A DNA stretch of 64,000 nucleotides from Hyphomicrobiales bacterium (lineage in GTDB: Bacteria; Pseudomonadota; Alphaproteobacteria; Rhizobiales; Beijerinckiaceae). The stretch is from NCBI GenBank assembly GCA_027483505.1, contig JAIXUP010000055.1, positions 1-64,000 of the forward strand, read 5' to 3'. Shown in pieces: positions 35,313-45,170 of the stretch. The position numbers and the translations under genes were made by a program. The notes under the pieces were generated by a model. That model saw only the letters and a list, made by a program, of their open reading frames with translations, was not told the DNA's origin and did not search any database. Each line of letters opens with the position of its first letter. The stretch's first letter is position 1.

Positions 35313-36428
35313 CTAGGGTTCGGCATCCAAGAACACAAGGACTTCCTCGCGTTTGATGTCGACGCCGACATCCGCCCCTTCTGCGAACGGCTTATGTTCC
35401 GGGGCGCGGATGGTCAATGGCCTGTCGAAGCCCTGCACCGCGACCTGCAGAACGTCGACCTCGCCCAGGAAGCGCCGCGACATCACCCGCCCCGGCAGGC
35501 AGAAGCCGCCGGCGCGCAGCACCACCGCCTGCGGCCGGATGCAGATCACCGCACGCTGGCCATCGGCAAGGCCGGGGGCGGCAATGCGGCCGAAGGGTGT
35601 TTCCACCGCGCCGTTCCTGACCACGGCGCCGACCTCGTTGAAGTCGCTGAAGAAGCGCGCCACGAACAGGCTGTTCGGGTGCATGTAAAGCTCTTCGCCC
35701 GGTCCGGATTGCACGATCCGGCCCTTGCGCATCAGGATGATCCGGTCGGCGATGCGCATGGCATCCTCAGGATCATGCGTCACAATCACCGATGTGGCCC
35801 CGGTTTCGCGGATCACAGCCACGGTTTCCTCGCGCACCGCATCCTTGAGCCGGCGGTCGAGATTGGAGAACGGCTCGTCCATCAGCAGAACGCCCGGCCG
35901 CGGCGCCACGGCGCGGGCCAACGCCACGCGCTGCTGCTCGCCGCCCGACAGCATGTGCGGAAAGGCCTCGCCCATCTCGGCCAGACCCACCCGTCCCAGC
36001 GCGCGCAAGGCGCTTGCCCTTGTGTCTGCGGCGCTCAGCCCCCGGATGCCGTAGCTGACATTGCCCAGCACGCTGAGATGGGGAAACAGCGCATAGTCCT
36101 GGAACATCAGGCCGACGCCGCGCTTGTCAGGTTCGATGAAGCGGTCAGGCCCCGCCACCTCGCGGCCATCGAGCAGCACGCGCCCCGCTGTTGGATGCTC
36201 GACGCCTGCCGCGATGCGCAGCAGCGTGGATTTGCCGCAGCCCGACTGGCCAAGCAGGCAGACCACCTCGCCGGCTGCGATGTCGAGCGTCACGCCGGCA
36301 AGCGCGGTCACGCCGCCATACTGCTGCCAGACCTCCTCGAAGGAAAGCGTCGCCGGAATCGACGCGCCCGCCGTGCCGCGGCGGCCCCAGCCGCGCCAGC
36401 CGCGGTCAATGTCGGTGTCCGGTGACAT
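35313..36428 (-). CDS. fbpC: ABC transporter ATPase, probable ferric-iron type
   Basis: A 371-residue cytoplasmic ATPase. It has Walker A GQSGCGKST (near 60), Q-loop FQDYALFPHLSV, signature LSGGEQQR (near 160), Walker B LLMDEPFSNLD (near 182) and switch VIVTHDPEDAM. A C-terminal TOBE-like domain follows. The FSNLD and long C-terminus match FbpC/SfuC and related importers. No permease or binding protein is adjacent; fbpA-fbpB at 8971-11738 lack an ATPase, so this is their likely partner. It is inserted into the usually continuous scpB-tatA order. Assignment to iron rather than another anion or cation is inference. Confidence 0.75.
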   Translation of the reverse strand: MSPDTDIDRGWRGWGRRGTAGASIPATLSFEEVWQQYGGVTALAGVTLDIAAGEVVCLLGQSGCGKSTLLRIAAGVEHPTAGRVLLDGREVAGPDRFIEPDKRGVGLMFQDYALFPHLSVLGNVSYGIRGLSAADTRASALRALGRVGLAEMGEAFPHMLSGGEQQRVALARAVAPRPGVLLMDEPFSNLDRRLKDAVREETVAVIRETGATSVIVTHDPEDAMRIADRIILMRKGRIVQSGPGEELYMHPNSLFVARFFSDFNEVGAVVRNGAVETPFGRIAAPGLADGQRAVICIRPQAVVLRAGGFCLPGRVMSRRFLGEVDVLQVAVQGFDRPLTIRAPEHKPFAEGADVGVDIKREEVLVFLDAEP

Positions 36429-36468
36429 TCAGGAAGCGATTTCTGTCAGGCCTGTCGGGAAGCCGACG

Positions 36469-37164
36469 TCATTCCGCTTCCGGGACGCCCGCGTCAAGGG
36501 GCGAGAACAGGTCATCGAGCGGGTCTTCGTCGTCGCGAAGCCCCGGATCGTCATTCGGCATCGGCAGGTCGATGCCCTTGGGCAGGCGCCCTTCGATGAA
36601 GCCCGCGCCCTTCAACTCGTCGAGGCCGGGCAGATCATCGACCCGGTCGAGCCCGAATTGCTCCAGAAACGCGGCGGTGGTGCCGTAGGTCAGCGGGCGG
36701 CCTGGCGTGCGGCGCCGGCCGCGCAGCCTGATCCAGCCGGATTCCAGCAGCGTGTCGAGCGTGCCCTTGGAGGTGGCGACGCCACGGATTTCCTCGATCT
36801 CGGCGCGGGTCACCGGCTGGTGATAGGCTATGATCGCAAGTGTTTCGAGCGCGGCACGCGTCAGCCGACGCGGCTCCTCGACGCGGCGGACCAGCAGGTG
36901 GCCCAGATCCTCGGCGGTGCGGAAGGCCCATTTGCCGGCGACCCGCACCAGCGTGACGCCGCGATGGGCATAGTCAGCCTCGAGCCTGGCGAGCACAGCC
37001 GAAGCGCTGACGCCGTCCGGCAGGTAGCCGGCCAGTTCCGCTTCGGACACTGGCTCGGAAGAGGCAAACAGCAGCGCTTCCGCCACCCGCAGCGCCTCGG
37101 CCATGGCGGACGGGTTGTGCGCGGAAGGAACGGCATCCTCATGCTGTCGGGCCAGGGCAACCAT
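36469..37164 (-). CDS. scpB: segregation and condensation protein ScpB
   Basis: A winged-helix subunit of the SMC-ScpA-ScpB condensin that organises and segregates the chromosome. It has 231 residues: two winged-helix units (about 15-90 and 95-180) with EALLFASSEPVSEAELA near 26 and LETLAIIAYHQPVTRAEIEEIRG near 110, the family signature. An acidic C-terminus follows. It starts 12 bases after the scpA stop in the same operon. Confidence 0.95.
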   Translation of the reverse strand: MVALARQHEDAVPSAHNPSAMAEALRVAEALLFASSEPVSEAELAGYLPDGVSASAVLARLEADYAHRGVTLVRVAGKWAFRTAEDLGHLLVRRVEEPRRLTRAALETLAIIAYHQPVTRAEIEEIRGVATSKGTLDTLLESGWIRLRGRRRTPGRPLTYGTTAAFLEQFGLDRVDDLPGLDELKGAGFIEGRLPKGIDLPMPNDDPGLRDDEDPLDDLFSPLDAGVPEAE

Positions 37165-37175
37165 GCGATCCTCCC

Positions 37176-37976
37176 CTACTCCGCCGCCAGCTGCGGCGAG
37201 CCACGCCGGCGCAGGTACAGCGGCGAAAACGGACGGTCCTGCCGAATGTCGACGAGACCCTCCCGAACCATCTCCAGCATCGCCGACAGGGCGGACGCGC
37301 GCACTGTCGCCCTCATTCCGGGCTCCACCGCGTATTCGAGCAGATAGGTGTCCAGCGTGGTCCAGTCGGCGGCGAGACCCACGAGCTTCTGCAAGGCCTC
37401 GCGGGCCTCGACCAGCGACCAGACAAAGCGCTTGTGGACCGTGACGCGCGATACGGCGTGCTTCTGGCGCTGGCGTGCGTAGGCGCTGAGCAGGTCATAA
37501 AGCGTGGCTTCCCAGGCGCCATCGGGCTCCGTTGTGGGCAGTTCGGCGTGACCGCGGGCGAAGACGTCGCGGCCAAGCTGCGGACGGGAAGCCAGAAGCC
37601 GCGCCGCCTCGCGGATGGCTTCGAGACGGCGCAGGCGCAGGGCCAGCGCGGTGGCGAGATCGGCTGCGCTCGGTTCATCGGCCCGGGGCGGCTCCGGCAG
37701 CAGCAGCCGCGACTTGAGGTAGGCCAGCCAGGCCGCCATCACGAGATAGTCAGCCGCGAGTTCAAGCCGGAAACGGCGGGCGCTGTCGACAAAGGCCAGA
37801 TACTGGTCGGCGAGCGCAAGAATGGAGATGCGCGACAAATCCACCTTCTGACGCCGCGCCAGTTCCAGCAGAAGATCGAGCGGACCTTCGAAACCATCGA
37901 CGTCAACGACCAGCAGCGGCTCGCTTTCAGCGCGCTCGCCGGGCGTAAAGTCATCGAAAGGCAACTGCTTTGCCAC
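37176..37976 (-). CDS. scpA: segregation and condensation protein ScpA
   Basis: The kleisin subunit that bridges SMC heads, 266 residues. The N-terminal FEGPLDLLLELARRQKVDLS (near 29-48) and VMAAWLAYLKSRLLLPEP (near 82) are the canonical motifs. The C-terminal winged-helix part includes SALLEMVREGLVDIRQD-like residues near 240. It is 36 bases downstream of nagZ. Confidence 0.95.
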   Translation of the reverse strand: MAKQLPFDDFTPGERAESEPLLVVDVDGFEGPLDLLLELARRQKVDLSRISILALADQYLAFVDSARRFRLELAADYLVMAAWLAYLKSRLLLPEPPRADEPSAADLATALALRLRRLEAIREAARLLASRPQLGRDVFARGHAELPTTEPDGAWEATLYDLLSAYARQRQKHAVSRVTVHKRFVWSLVEAREALQKLVGLAADWTTLDTYLLEYAVEPGMRATVRASALSAMLEMVREGLVDIRQDRPFSPLYLRRRGSPQLAAE

Positions 37977-38012
37977 TGATTCGCCGTCCTGCCTGAAAGA
38001 AACCTGCCCTGA

Positions 38013-39023
38013 TCACCCTGCCGCTGCAAGGATCCGGGCTATATCATCCGCCACCGCGCCACGGTCCAGCGGCTCCGGTTCATGGGCAATGCGCGCCAGG
38101 GCCGCCTTCGCCCGACGCCCCGCCGCGCCGGCCAGGAGCCGCGCAGCCTCGGCGACGCGCGCCATCTCGTCCATGACGCCGTTGCAATGCAGGATCATGT
38201 CGCAGCCTGCGGCATAGGCTGCCGACGCACGTTCCGCGAAGTCGCCGGACAGCGCCTTCATCGACAAGTCATCGGTCATGACAAGGCCATCATAGCGCAA
38301 CTCGCCGCGAATGATGCGGCGAAACACCTTGCGGGACGTCGTGGCGGGTGCGGACGGATCGATGGCCTCGAACACGACATGGGCCGTCATTGCCATCGGC
38401 ATGTCGGCGAGATGGCGGAAAGGCCGGAAATCATGGCTGCGCAAATCATCCAGCGCGGCGCCGACGCGCGGCAAGGCGAGGTGGCTGTCAGCGCCGGCCC
38501 GGCCATGGCCAGGCATGTGCTTGATCACGGGCAGCACGCCGCCGGCCAGAAGCCCCTCGGCGGCGGCACGGCCGATGCGCGCCACCTCGTCGGGCTGAAA
38601 GGCGTAGGCGCGGTCACCGATAACGTCATGGGCGCCCGCGACAGGCACGTCGAGCACCGGCAGGCAATCGACATCGATCCCGACCTCGCGGAGGTCATGG
38701 GCCATCAACCGCGCCGACAGCCGCGCCAGAGCCGTGCGGCGCAATGGATCGTTGATCTGCCCGAACCAGCGCCCGGCCGGGTAGGCCGGCCAATTCGGCG
38801 GCCGCATGCGCTGCACCCTCCCCCCCTCCTGATCGATCAGGATCGGGGCATGGCGTCCCACTGCCGCGCGCAGGCTTGCGGTCAGCGCTGCCACCTGGGC
38901 GCGGTCCGCGATGTTGCGCCTGAACAGGATGAAGCCCCAGGGCTGGCTCCGGGCAAAGAACGCGCGCTCGGCTTCGGTCAGTTCCAGGCCGGCGCATCCG
39001 GCGATGAAGGCCTTGGTGGTCAT
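38013..39023 (-). CDS. nagZ: beta-N-acetylhexosaminidase (peptidoglycan recycling)
   Basis: A GH3 enzyme that removes N-acetylglucosamine from muropeptides in the cytoplasm. The 336-residue protein has IDQEGGRVQRM (near 70), the acid-base loop KHMPGHGRAGADSH (near 165; D and H of the dyad visible) and the nucleophile MTDDLSMKAL (near 247). The ATG at 39023 gives MTTKAFIAGCAGLELT, the common start; an ATG at 39041 would add six residues. It follows the SPOR gene, separated by a strong terminator hairpin. Confidence 0.95.
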   Translation of the reverse strand: MTTKAFIAGCAGLELTEAERAFFARSQPWGFILFRRNIADRAQVAALTASLRAAVGRHAPILIDQEGGRVQRMRPPNWPAYPAGRWFGQINDPLRRTALARLSARLMAHDLREVGIDVDCLPVLDVPVAGAHDVIGDRAYAFQPDEVARIGRAAAEGLLAGGVLPVIKHMPGHGRAGADSHLALPRVGAALDDLRSHDFRPFRHLADMPMAMTAHVVFEAIDPSAPATTSRKVFRRIIRGELRYDGLVMTDDLSMKALSGDFAERASAAYAAGCDMILHCNGVMDEMARVAEAARLLAGAAGRRAKAALARIAHEPEPLDRGAVADDIARILAAAG

Positions 39024-39092
39024 GCCGAACGGGGACGGCAAAGCGGCCGGCGGGTCAAGCGTCTCAAGCGCAAATGCTGGGGATCACAGCAA

Positions 39093-39117
39093 AACGGCCG
39101 GGGCAGCCCCGGCCGTT
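39093..39117 (-). terminator. intrinsic terminator after the SPOR gene
   Basis: An 11-bp perfect stem (AACGGCCGGGG with CCCCGGCCGTT) around a 3-base loop lies between the SPOR gene and nagZ. On the minus strand it is followed by TTTT. It probably ends or attenuates the SPOR transcript before nagZ. Confidence 0.75.
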
Positions 39118-39142
39118 CTCGATGTCAACTGACTGGCCTGGC

Positions 39143-40819
39143 TCAGTTTCGGGCGATGAAGCACTGGCCGCCGGCGGACTGCAGCGCCTGGCACTTCTCG
39201 GCAGCATCCTCCCGCGAATAGGGACCGACCCGCAGGCGGTAGACGGTGCGGCCATTGCCCAGTTCGGCGCGGCGGATGGTTGGCGATTCACCGGAGAGCT
39301 GGTCGCCAAAGCGACGCTGCAAGGCCGCGAACGAGGCACGGGCTTCGGCTTCGCTGCCCGGCGCTCCAAGCTGGACCATGAAGCCGCCGCCTTCCGCATC
39401 CGACGCGCGCGGCGTTGCCGCCGGGGCCGGGGTCGGCGCCGTCGCCGGAGCTGCAGCAACCTGCTGGCGGGGCGGCGTCGCCGGACGGGCAGCGGGTGTC
39501 TCATCAGCCGGTGCCGGACGGGCTGCCAAAGCGGGCGGACGCGGAGCAGGAGCTGGCGTTGGAACGGCAGCGGCTGCGGCGCGGGCAGGCGGCGGTGTCG
39601 GCGCAGACGCCACAGGGCTCGCGGGCGGCGTCGCGGCAGCCGGAGCCGGAGCCGTCGTGGCCGGGGCCGCGTTCACAGGGGCTATGCTGCCATCAGGACG
39701 GACGGCAACCGTGCGCACCCGGCGCGGCTCGCCCAGAGCGGGCGCGGTAGCGGGCGTTGCTGCCGTCGGCGCCACGGGAGCGGCGGCGACCGCTGCCGGC
39801 GTGGCTGCAGGCGGCGCGGCGGCGGCGGCGGTCGGAGCGGGCGAAGCTTCGGGCACGCCTTCGGGACGTGGCAGGATCACGCGCGGTGTCGAGCGGGCGA
39901 TCGCCTGCACATCGACGGGCTGCTCCTCGCGGTTGACGATCCGCGTGTCGGCCACCCGCGGCTCGGGCGTACGCTCAAGGATCTGCTTGTTCTGATTGGG
40001 AATCTCGACGCCGCCGGGATTCTGAGGCGCGACCTTGGCCGGGCCGGCTTCGGCCTTGATGATCGGAGGCTCGCCATTCGCGGTCCGCACCGGCCCCGAA
40101 AAGCTGCGCAGGCCGATGACGGCCCCAATTCCGAGGACAGCCACGCCCAGCAAGGCGCCGGCGATCACCAGCCCCTTTCCGGGCTGGCGCGGTTCAAGGC
40201 TTCTCAGATCCTCCTGCGGCTCTGCAGGCGGCTCTGCATAGGCTGCAGCAGGCGGCGGGTCGTAGCTGTTGTCCGGCGGCAGACGCTCGTCGGCATAGAT
40301 GTCGCGCGGCAGCTCGTCGAGACGGCGCGGCTCGGCGCGCAGATCCGATTCGCCGGATGAAGGCTCATCCCGATCTGTCGCGCTGTCGTGGATCACTCCA
40401 GCCGGCTCGTCTGCGGGTCGCTCCGGGGCGACGGGGCGCGCATCCGAGATCGGGCCGCGCATCTCGGCGCGCAGGAGCGCGTCGAACTCATCCATCATGC
40501 TCTTGGACAAGGTGGGCGCATCCGCAGCAGGCGGCGCGCCGGGCTCGTCGAATGGCAGCGACGGTTCAGGCGCCGGTTCAGGCACTGGAGCGCGGACAAC
40601 CTGCAGCGGGGGCACACGCGGGCTTTCCTGCGCCGGAGCAGGCCTGGCCTGCCGCTCGGCGAACATCGCCTTGAACGGATCATCCTGTCCGACGATGCGG
40701 GCAAGCTCGGCGAGTGGATCACCCTGAACGGCCTTGGGCTGGGCACTGGCAGTCTGCCGAAGCTGACGCTCGAGTTCGTCGAGGTCAACGGCCAATCGGC
40801 TTTTTGTCTGGTCTGACAT
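39143..40819 (-). CDS. SPOR-domain membrane protein
   Basis: A 558-residue cell-envelope protein. The cytoplasmic N-terminal half (about 1-215) is acidic and Pro-rich, with a single helix LVIAGALLGVAVLGIGAVIG (about 221-240). A long Ala/Pro-rich periplasmic spacer (about 320-470) follows, and a C-terminal SPOR domain (about 480-558: GGGFMVQLGAPGSEAEA, then RLRVGPYSREDAAEKCQAL). SPOR domains bind denuded glycan strands at the division septum, so it probably localises there. It lies between argS and nagZ, its usual place in Rhizobiales. Confidence 0.9.
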   Translation of the reverse strand: MSDQTKSRLAVDLDELERQLRQTASAQPKAVQGDPLAELARIVGQDDPFKAMFAERQARPAPAQESPRVPPLQVVRAPVPEPAPEPSLPFDEPGAPPAADAPTLSKSMMDEFDALLRAEMRGPISDARPVAPERPADEPAGVIHDSATDRDEPSSGESDLRAEPRRLDELPRDIYADERLPPDNSYDPPPAAAYAEPPAEPQEDLRSLEPRQPGKGLVIAGALLGVAVLGIGAVIGLRSFSGPVRTANGEPPIIKAEAGPAKVAPQNPGGVEIPNQNKQILERTPEPRVADTRIVNREEQPVDVQAIARSTPRVILPRPEGVPEASPAPTAAAAAPPAATPAAVAAAPVAPTAATPATAPALGEPRRVRTVAVRPDGSIAPVNAAPATTAPAPAAATPPASPVASAPTPPPARAAAAAVPTPAPAPRPPALAARPAPADETPAARPATPPRQQVAAAPATAPTPAPAATPRASDAEGGGFMVQLGAPGSEAEARASFAALQRRFGDQLSGESPTIRRAELGNGRTVYRLRVGPYSREDAAEKCQALQSAGGQCFIARN

Positions 40820-40911
40820 GGCGACCTTCCTTGCCTGCGAGTTAGGGCGATTTTGTGCCCTTCCAGCAAGCTACGCTGTTACAGCCTGGCGCAGAAAGCC
40901 GTTTGCGACCT

Positions 40912-42675
40912 TCAACGCATTTCCGCCGGACTCGAAACGCCAATCACGCCCAGACCCGACGCAAGAACACACCGCACCGCTTGCACAAGCGACAGTCTCG
41001 CTTGGGTCAACTCTGGCTGGTTATGATTAACGAACCGTAATTGCGGCTCGTCCCTGCCCTTGTTCCAGAGCGAATGGAAGGATTGGGCAAGATCATACAG
41101 ATAAAACGCCACACGATGCGGCTCATGGGCCGATGCCGCCTGTTCGATCAGGCGCGGATACTGGGCCAGGAGCCTGATCAGCGCCGCTTCCGAATCATCG
41201 GTCAGCAAGGTGAGGTCCGCCTCGGCCAGCGCCCTGGCCGATACATCGGCGCCAGGCATGGCCTCGGCGGCCTGCCGGAAGATCGAGGCGCAGCGGGCAT
41301 GGGCATACTGGACATAGAAGACCGGATTGTCCTTCGACTGCTCCACGACCTTGGCCAGATCGAATTCCAGCGTCGCGTCATTCTTGCGGAACAGCATCAT
41401 GAAGCGGACCGCGTCGCGCCCCACCTCGTCGATGACCTCACGCAGCGTGACGAAATCGCCGGAGCGTTTCGACATCTTCACCGGCTCGCCATCGCGCATC
41501 AGCTTGACGAGCTGGACAAGCTTGATGTCGAGCGCGCCCTTGCCACCGGTGACCGCTTTCACTGCCGCCTGCATGCGCTTGACGTAGCCGCCATGGTCCG
41601 CGCCCCAGATGTCGATCATCTCGGCAAAGCCACGGTCGAACTTGGACTTGTGGTAGGCGATGTCGGAGGCGAAATAGGTGTAGCCGCCATCCGATTTCAT
41701 CAGCGGCCGGTCGACATCGTCGCCAAACTCGGTCGAACGGAACAGCGTCTGCACGCGGTCCTCCCAGTCCTCGTCCTTCTGGCCCTTCGGCGGCGGCAGG
41801 CGGCCTTCGTAGATCAGGCCGCGGGCCTTGAGCCCTTCTATGGCTTCGCCAACGGCGCCACCATTTCCGCCGCCCTGCAAGGAGCGTTCGGAAAAGAAGA
41901 CCTTGTGGACCACGCCGAGCGCAGCGAGATCCTCACGGATCATGGCCATCATGCCATCAATGGCGACGTTGCGGACCAGCGGCAGCCAGTCAGCTTCCGG
42001 CTGATGCCGCAAGGCGGCTCCATGGCCAGCGGCCAGCGCCTGCCCGACCGACACCAGATAATCCCCCGGATAGAGCCCTTCCGGGATCGGGCCGATGTCC
42101 TCACCCAGCGCCTCGCGGTAGCGCAGGAAGGCGGAGCGGGCGAGCACGTCGACCTGCGCGCCGGCATCGTTGATGTAGTATTCGCGCGTCACGTCGCGTC
42201 CGGCAAAGGCCAGCAGGTTCGCCAGCGCATCGCCGAAGACCGCTCCGCGCCCGTGGCCGACATGCATCGGCCCGGTTGGGTTGGCGGAGACATATTCGAC
42301 ATTGACCTTCGGCAGCGCCTGCGGCGCGCCCTTGCCGAAATCCGCGCCGGCGCGGACGGCCTCGCGCAGGACCGATTCAAACACCGATGGCTTCAGGGCC
42401 AGATTGATGAAGCCCGGCCCGGCGACCGAAACGCTGGCCACCTCGGAATCCTTCGCCAGTTCGGGCACGATCAGTTCGGCCAGCTGGCGCGGATTCATCT
42501 TCGCGTCACGGGCCAGCGCCATGGCGGCGTTGGTGGCGAGGTCGCCATGGCTGGCGTCGCGCGGCGGCTCAACCACCACGCGCGACAGATCGAGCCCGGC
42601 CGGGACCACGCCCCGGCTGGCGAGTGACTGCAGGATCGTGGCGATCCTTGCGGTGAAAACATCGAAAATGTTCAT
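40912..42675 (-). CDS. argS: arginyl-tRNA synthetase
   Basis: A class I synthetase of 587 residues. It has HIGH-type [14 protein letters not shown] (near 127) and the KMSK loop [13 protein letters not shown] (near 365). The C-terminal anticodon-binding DALR domain has [14 protein letters not shown] near 540. The ATG at 42675 starts [11 protein letters not shown] as in homologues; a start at 42708 is unlikely. Confidence 0.97.
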   Translation of the reverse strand: MNIFDVFTARIATILQSLASRGVVPAGLDLSRVVVEPPRDASHGDLATNAAMALARDAKMNPRQLAELIVPELAKDSEVASVSVAGPGFINLALKPSVFESVLREAVRAGADFGKGAPQALPKVNVEYVSANPTGPMHVGHGRGAVFGDALANLLAFAGRDVTREYYINDAGAQVDVLARSAFLRYREALGEDIGPIPEGLYPGDYLVSVGQALAAGHGAALRHQPEADWLPLVRNVAIDGMMAMIREDLAALGVVHKVFFSERSLQGGGNGGAVGEAIEGLKARGLIYEGRLPPPKGQKDEDWEDRVQTLFRSTEFGDDVDRPLMKSDGGYTYFASDIAYHKSKFDRGFAEMIDIWGADHGGYVKRMQAAVKAVTGGKGALDIKLVQLVKLMRDGEPVKMSKRSGDFVTLREVIDEVGRDAVRFMMLFRKNDATLEFDLAKVVEQSKDNPVFYVQYAHARCASIFRQAAEAMPGADVSARALAEADLTLLTDDSEAALIRLLAQYPRLIEQAASAHEPHRVAFYLYDLAQSFHSLWNKGRDEPQLRFVNHNQPELTQARLSLVQAVRCVLASGLGVIGVSSPAEMR

Positions 42676-42756
42676 GGCCTGCAGCGCCTTGAGGGCGCAT
42701 CCTGTCATCTTGAGTCAATTCAGCCCTGATCGAAGCGCTGACAGCTTTCGGCGCGC

Positions 42757-43965
42757 CTAACGCAACTGCGGGGTCGCGTCAAACAGCCGGGCGTGCTCAT
42801 CAAGCGCGTAGCGGTCCGTCATGCCCGCGATGTAATCGCAGATGCGGCGTGTCAGGCGGGCCGGATCGGCGCTGCCGACGCCCTCCCGCCATTCAGGCGG
42901 CATCAAGTCGGGATTGGCGACGAAACGCCTGAAGAGGTCGTTGACGACCTCGGCGGCGTCGTGCCGGATGCGCATCACGCGCGGGTGCCGGTACATCCGG
43001 GGAAACAGGAAATCCTTGATGGCCCGGTCGGCGGCGGCCACCGAGGCGGAGAACGCGACAAGCTGTCTGCCGCACAACCGCACCTCATCGGCCGAACCGA
43101 CGCCGGCTTCGGCGATCTGCACGGCGCTTTGGGCGATCACATCCTCGACGAAGCAGGTGATCACCCGGCGCGACAGTTCGCTGATCGTGCGCGAACGCTC
43201 CAGCGCGGGATACTGGCCAGCAATGTCCGCGAGGATCCCGGCGAGGAACGGGACCTCCCGCAGGTCGGACAGATCGAACAGGCCCGCACGCAGGCCGTCA
43301 TCAATGTCATGGGCGTCATAGGCGATGTCATCGGCCAGCGCGGCAACCTGCGCCTCCGCGCTCGCATGGCTCGACAGCCAGAGGTCGTGGCGGGCATTGT
43401 AGTCAAGGATGGCGCCCGGAACGCCGTCCCGGGCGTAACGCGGCATGGGCAGACCGCCGTCGTCCAGCAAGGGGCCGTTGTGCTTGACGAGCCCTTCGAG
43501 CGTCTCCCAGGTCAGGTTGAGGCCGTCGAAGGCGGGGTAGCGCCGTTCGAGCCGTGTCACGATGCGCAACGCCTGCGCATTGTGGTCGAAGCCGCCCTGC
43601 CCCTGCATGCAGGCGTGCAGCGCATCCTCGCCGGTGTGGCCGAACGGCGTATGGCCGAGATCGTGCGCCAGCGCCAACGCCTCGGCGAGGTCTTCGTCGA
43701 GCCCCAGCGAGCGGGCGATCGAGCGCGTGATCTGCGCGACCTCGATGGTGTGGGTCAGGCGTGTGCGGAAATGATCCCCCTCGTGGAAGACGAAGACCTG
43801 CGTCTTGTGCTTCAGCCGCCGGAACGCAGTCGAGTGGATGATGCGGTCCCGGTCGCGCTGGAAATCGCTGCGGGTCGGCGACGCGGCCTCCTCGACCAGC
43901 CGGCCGCGTGTCTGCGACGGGCGGCAGGCGAAGGCTGAGCGGAAACGGTCACCTGGCTCTCGCAT
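42757..43965 (-). CDS. dgt: dGTPase / deoxynucleotide triphosphohydrolase
   Basis: An HD-domain enzyme that hydrolyses dGTP to deoxyguanosine and triphosphate; 402 residues. The metal ligands are seen in [13 protein letters not shown] (near 65) and [19 protein letters not shown] (near 95), with [14 protein letters not shown] near 205. The ATG at 43965 has GGAGG 10 bases upstream; the TTG at 43986 is not preferred. It diverges from erpA and heads the run of minus-strand genes argS-SPOR-nagZ. Confidence 0.95.
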   Translation of the reverse strand: MREPGDRFRSAFACRPSQTRGRLVEEAASPTRSDFQRDRDRIIHSTAFRRLKHKTQVFVFHEGDHFRTRLTHTIEVAQITRSIARSLGLDEDLAEALALAHDLGHTPFGHTGEDALHACMQGQGGFDHNAQALRIVTRLERRYPAFDGLNLTWETLEGLVKHNGPLLDDGGLPMPRYARDGVPGAILDYNARHDLWLSSHASAEAQVAALADDIAYDAHDIDDGLRAGLFDLSDLREVPFLAGILADIAGQYPALERSRTISELSRRVITCFVEDVIAQSAVQIAEAGVGSADEVRLCGRQLVAFSASVAAADRAIKDFLFPRMYRHPRVMRIRHDAAEVVNDLFRRFVANPDLMPPEWREGVGSADPARLTRRICDYIAGMTDRYALDEHARLFDATPQLR

Positions 43966-44103
43966 CTGGCTCGGACCTCCGGGCAACCGGTCGCGATGCC
44001 GCTTGAACTGACGGCCAAGGGGTCTTACCTTCAGCGGGCGCCAGGAGACAAGCTGATCTTCGCTGATCGAGAACCTGCCTCACGCGAAAACGGAGCCCAA
44101 ATC

Positions 44104-44445
44104 TTGAACATCACCGCCGCACCGCCCATCACCGTCACCGACCGCGCCTTCCGCCGGATCGCGGATGTGCTGGCGACGGAACCATCGGGTACGATGCTGC
44201 GGGTCGCCGTCAAAGGCGGCGGTTGCTCGGGTTTCCAGTATGTCTTCGAAATGGACACGGCACAGAACGCCGATGATGTCCGGCTCGCTCAGGGCTCCGC
44301 CGCGGTGCTGATCGACGAGACCTCGCTGCAATTTCTCGATCAGTCCACCATCGATTTCGTCGACGACCTGATCGGGCAATCGTTCAAGATCACCAACCCG
44401 AACGCCACCTCGTCCTGCGGCTGCGGGACCTCGTTCGCGCTGTAG
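44104..44445 (+). CDS. erpA: iron-sulfur cluster insertion protein ErpA
   Basis: An A-type carrier that delivers [4Fe-4S] or [2Fe-2S] clusters to target enzymes; 113 residues. The three cluster cysteines are present: GGGCSGF (near 40) and SSCGCGTSFAL at the C-terminus. The start is taken as TTG at 44104 (MNITAAPPITVTDRAFRRI) because the family begins here and CGGAG lies 9 bases upstream; an ATG at 43996 would add 36 unrelated residues overlapping the dgt 5' end region. Confidence 0.93.
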   Translation: MNITAAPPITVTDRAFRRIADVLATEPSGTMLRVAVKGGGCSGFQYVFEMDTAQNADDVRLAQGSAAVLIDETSLQFLDQSTIDFVDDLIGQSFKITNPNATSSCGCGTSFAL

Positions 44446-44447
44446 GG

Positions 44448-45095
44448 TCAGACCGGCGGCTTTTCCGCCACGATCAACCATTGCTTGGCAAGAAATCCTT
44501 CCAGACGGCCCAAGGCCAGAGCGTTCAGGATTCCGCGCGGCTCGTAGGCCCTGAAGGTCTGGATCGAGGCAGCGCTCACCAGCCTCAGGCCGCCGCAGGT
44601 CGCGAGTTCGGCCGCCGTATCCTTCACGAAAAAGCGGAGATGTGTGCGGTCAAGCAGGCCGAAGTCGCGATAGCGGAAGTCCCCTCTCGTGATCAGGCCC
44701 ATGATGAACCGGTAGTTGCGGATATTGGGGACCGAGACGATCAGGCGGCCACCGGGCGCAAGCAGCGCCGTGAGCCGCTTCACCATCGTCCATGGATCGA
44801 CCATGTGCTCCAGCACGTCGAGGCATAGCGCCAGATCAAGCGACCCCGGCGCGATCTCGGCCTCGAGATCGGCTGCGGCCGCGTCTCCGACCCACAGCCG
44901 TTCGAAATTGCCGGTCGCCTTTGCGGCGACTTCCGGCAAATACTCGACACCACCGGCCCAGACCACGGCGCGCGCCTTGCGCACGGCGGCAGTCGTCGCG
45001 CCGGTGCCGCAGCCGAGATCAAGGATGCGCGCCACCTGCGCCGGAAGATGCGGCATGATCTCGGTGCGGGCGGTATCGAAATAAGAATTGTTCAT
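44448..45095 (-). CDS. class I SAM-dependent methyltransferase
   Basis: A 215-residue methyltransferase with the SAM-binding motif ARILDLGCGTGATT (near 22-35), LDLALCLDVLEHMVDPW near 88 and APGGRLIVSVPNIRNY near 120. The sequence resembles methyltransferases in glycan-modification clusters (MetW-like/Methyltransf_23). The substrate is unknown. The ATG at 45095 is chosen over a TTG at 45116. It converges with erpA (2 bases between stops) and diverges from the next methyltransferase. Confidence 0.85.
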   Translation of the reverse strand: MNNSYFDTARTEIMPHLPAQVARILDLGCGTGATTAAVRKARAVVWAGGVEYLPEVAAKATGNFERLWVGDAAAADLEAEIAPGSLDLALCLDVLEHMVDPWTMVKRLTALLAPGGRLIVSVPNIRNYRFIMGLITRGDFRYRDFGLLDRTHLRFFVKDTAAELATCGGLRLVSAASIQTFRAYEPRGILNALALGRLEGFLAKQWLIVAEKPPV

Positions 45096-45170
45096 TGACG
45101 CGCTTCTGATGTTCAATCAAACGACCGTTCCAGACATCCTTGTCATGCACGAACGGTCGGCGTCACCACA

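Noticed and set aside
34755-36425. 556-codon plus-strand open frame opposite tatB, tatA and the ABC ATPase gene
   Set aside because: It crosses three well-supported genes on the other strand and reads as low-complexity Ala/His/Arg protein without motifs.
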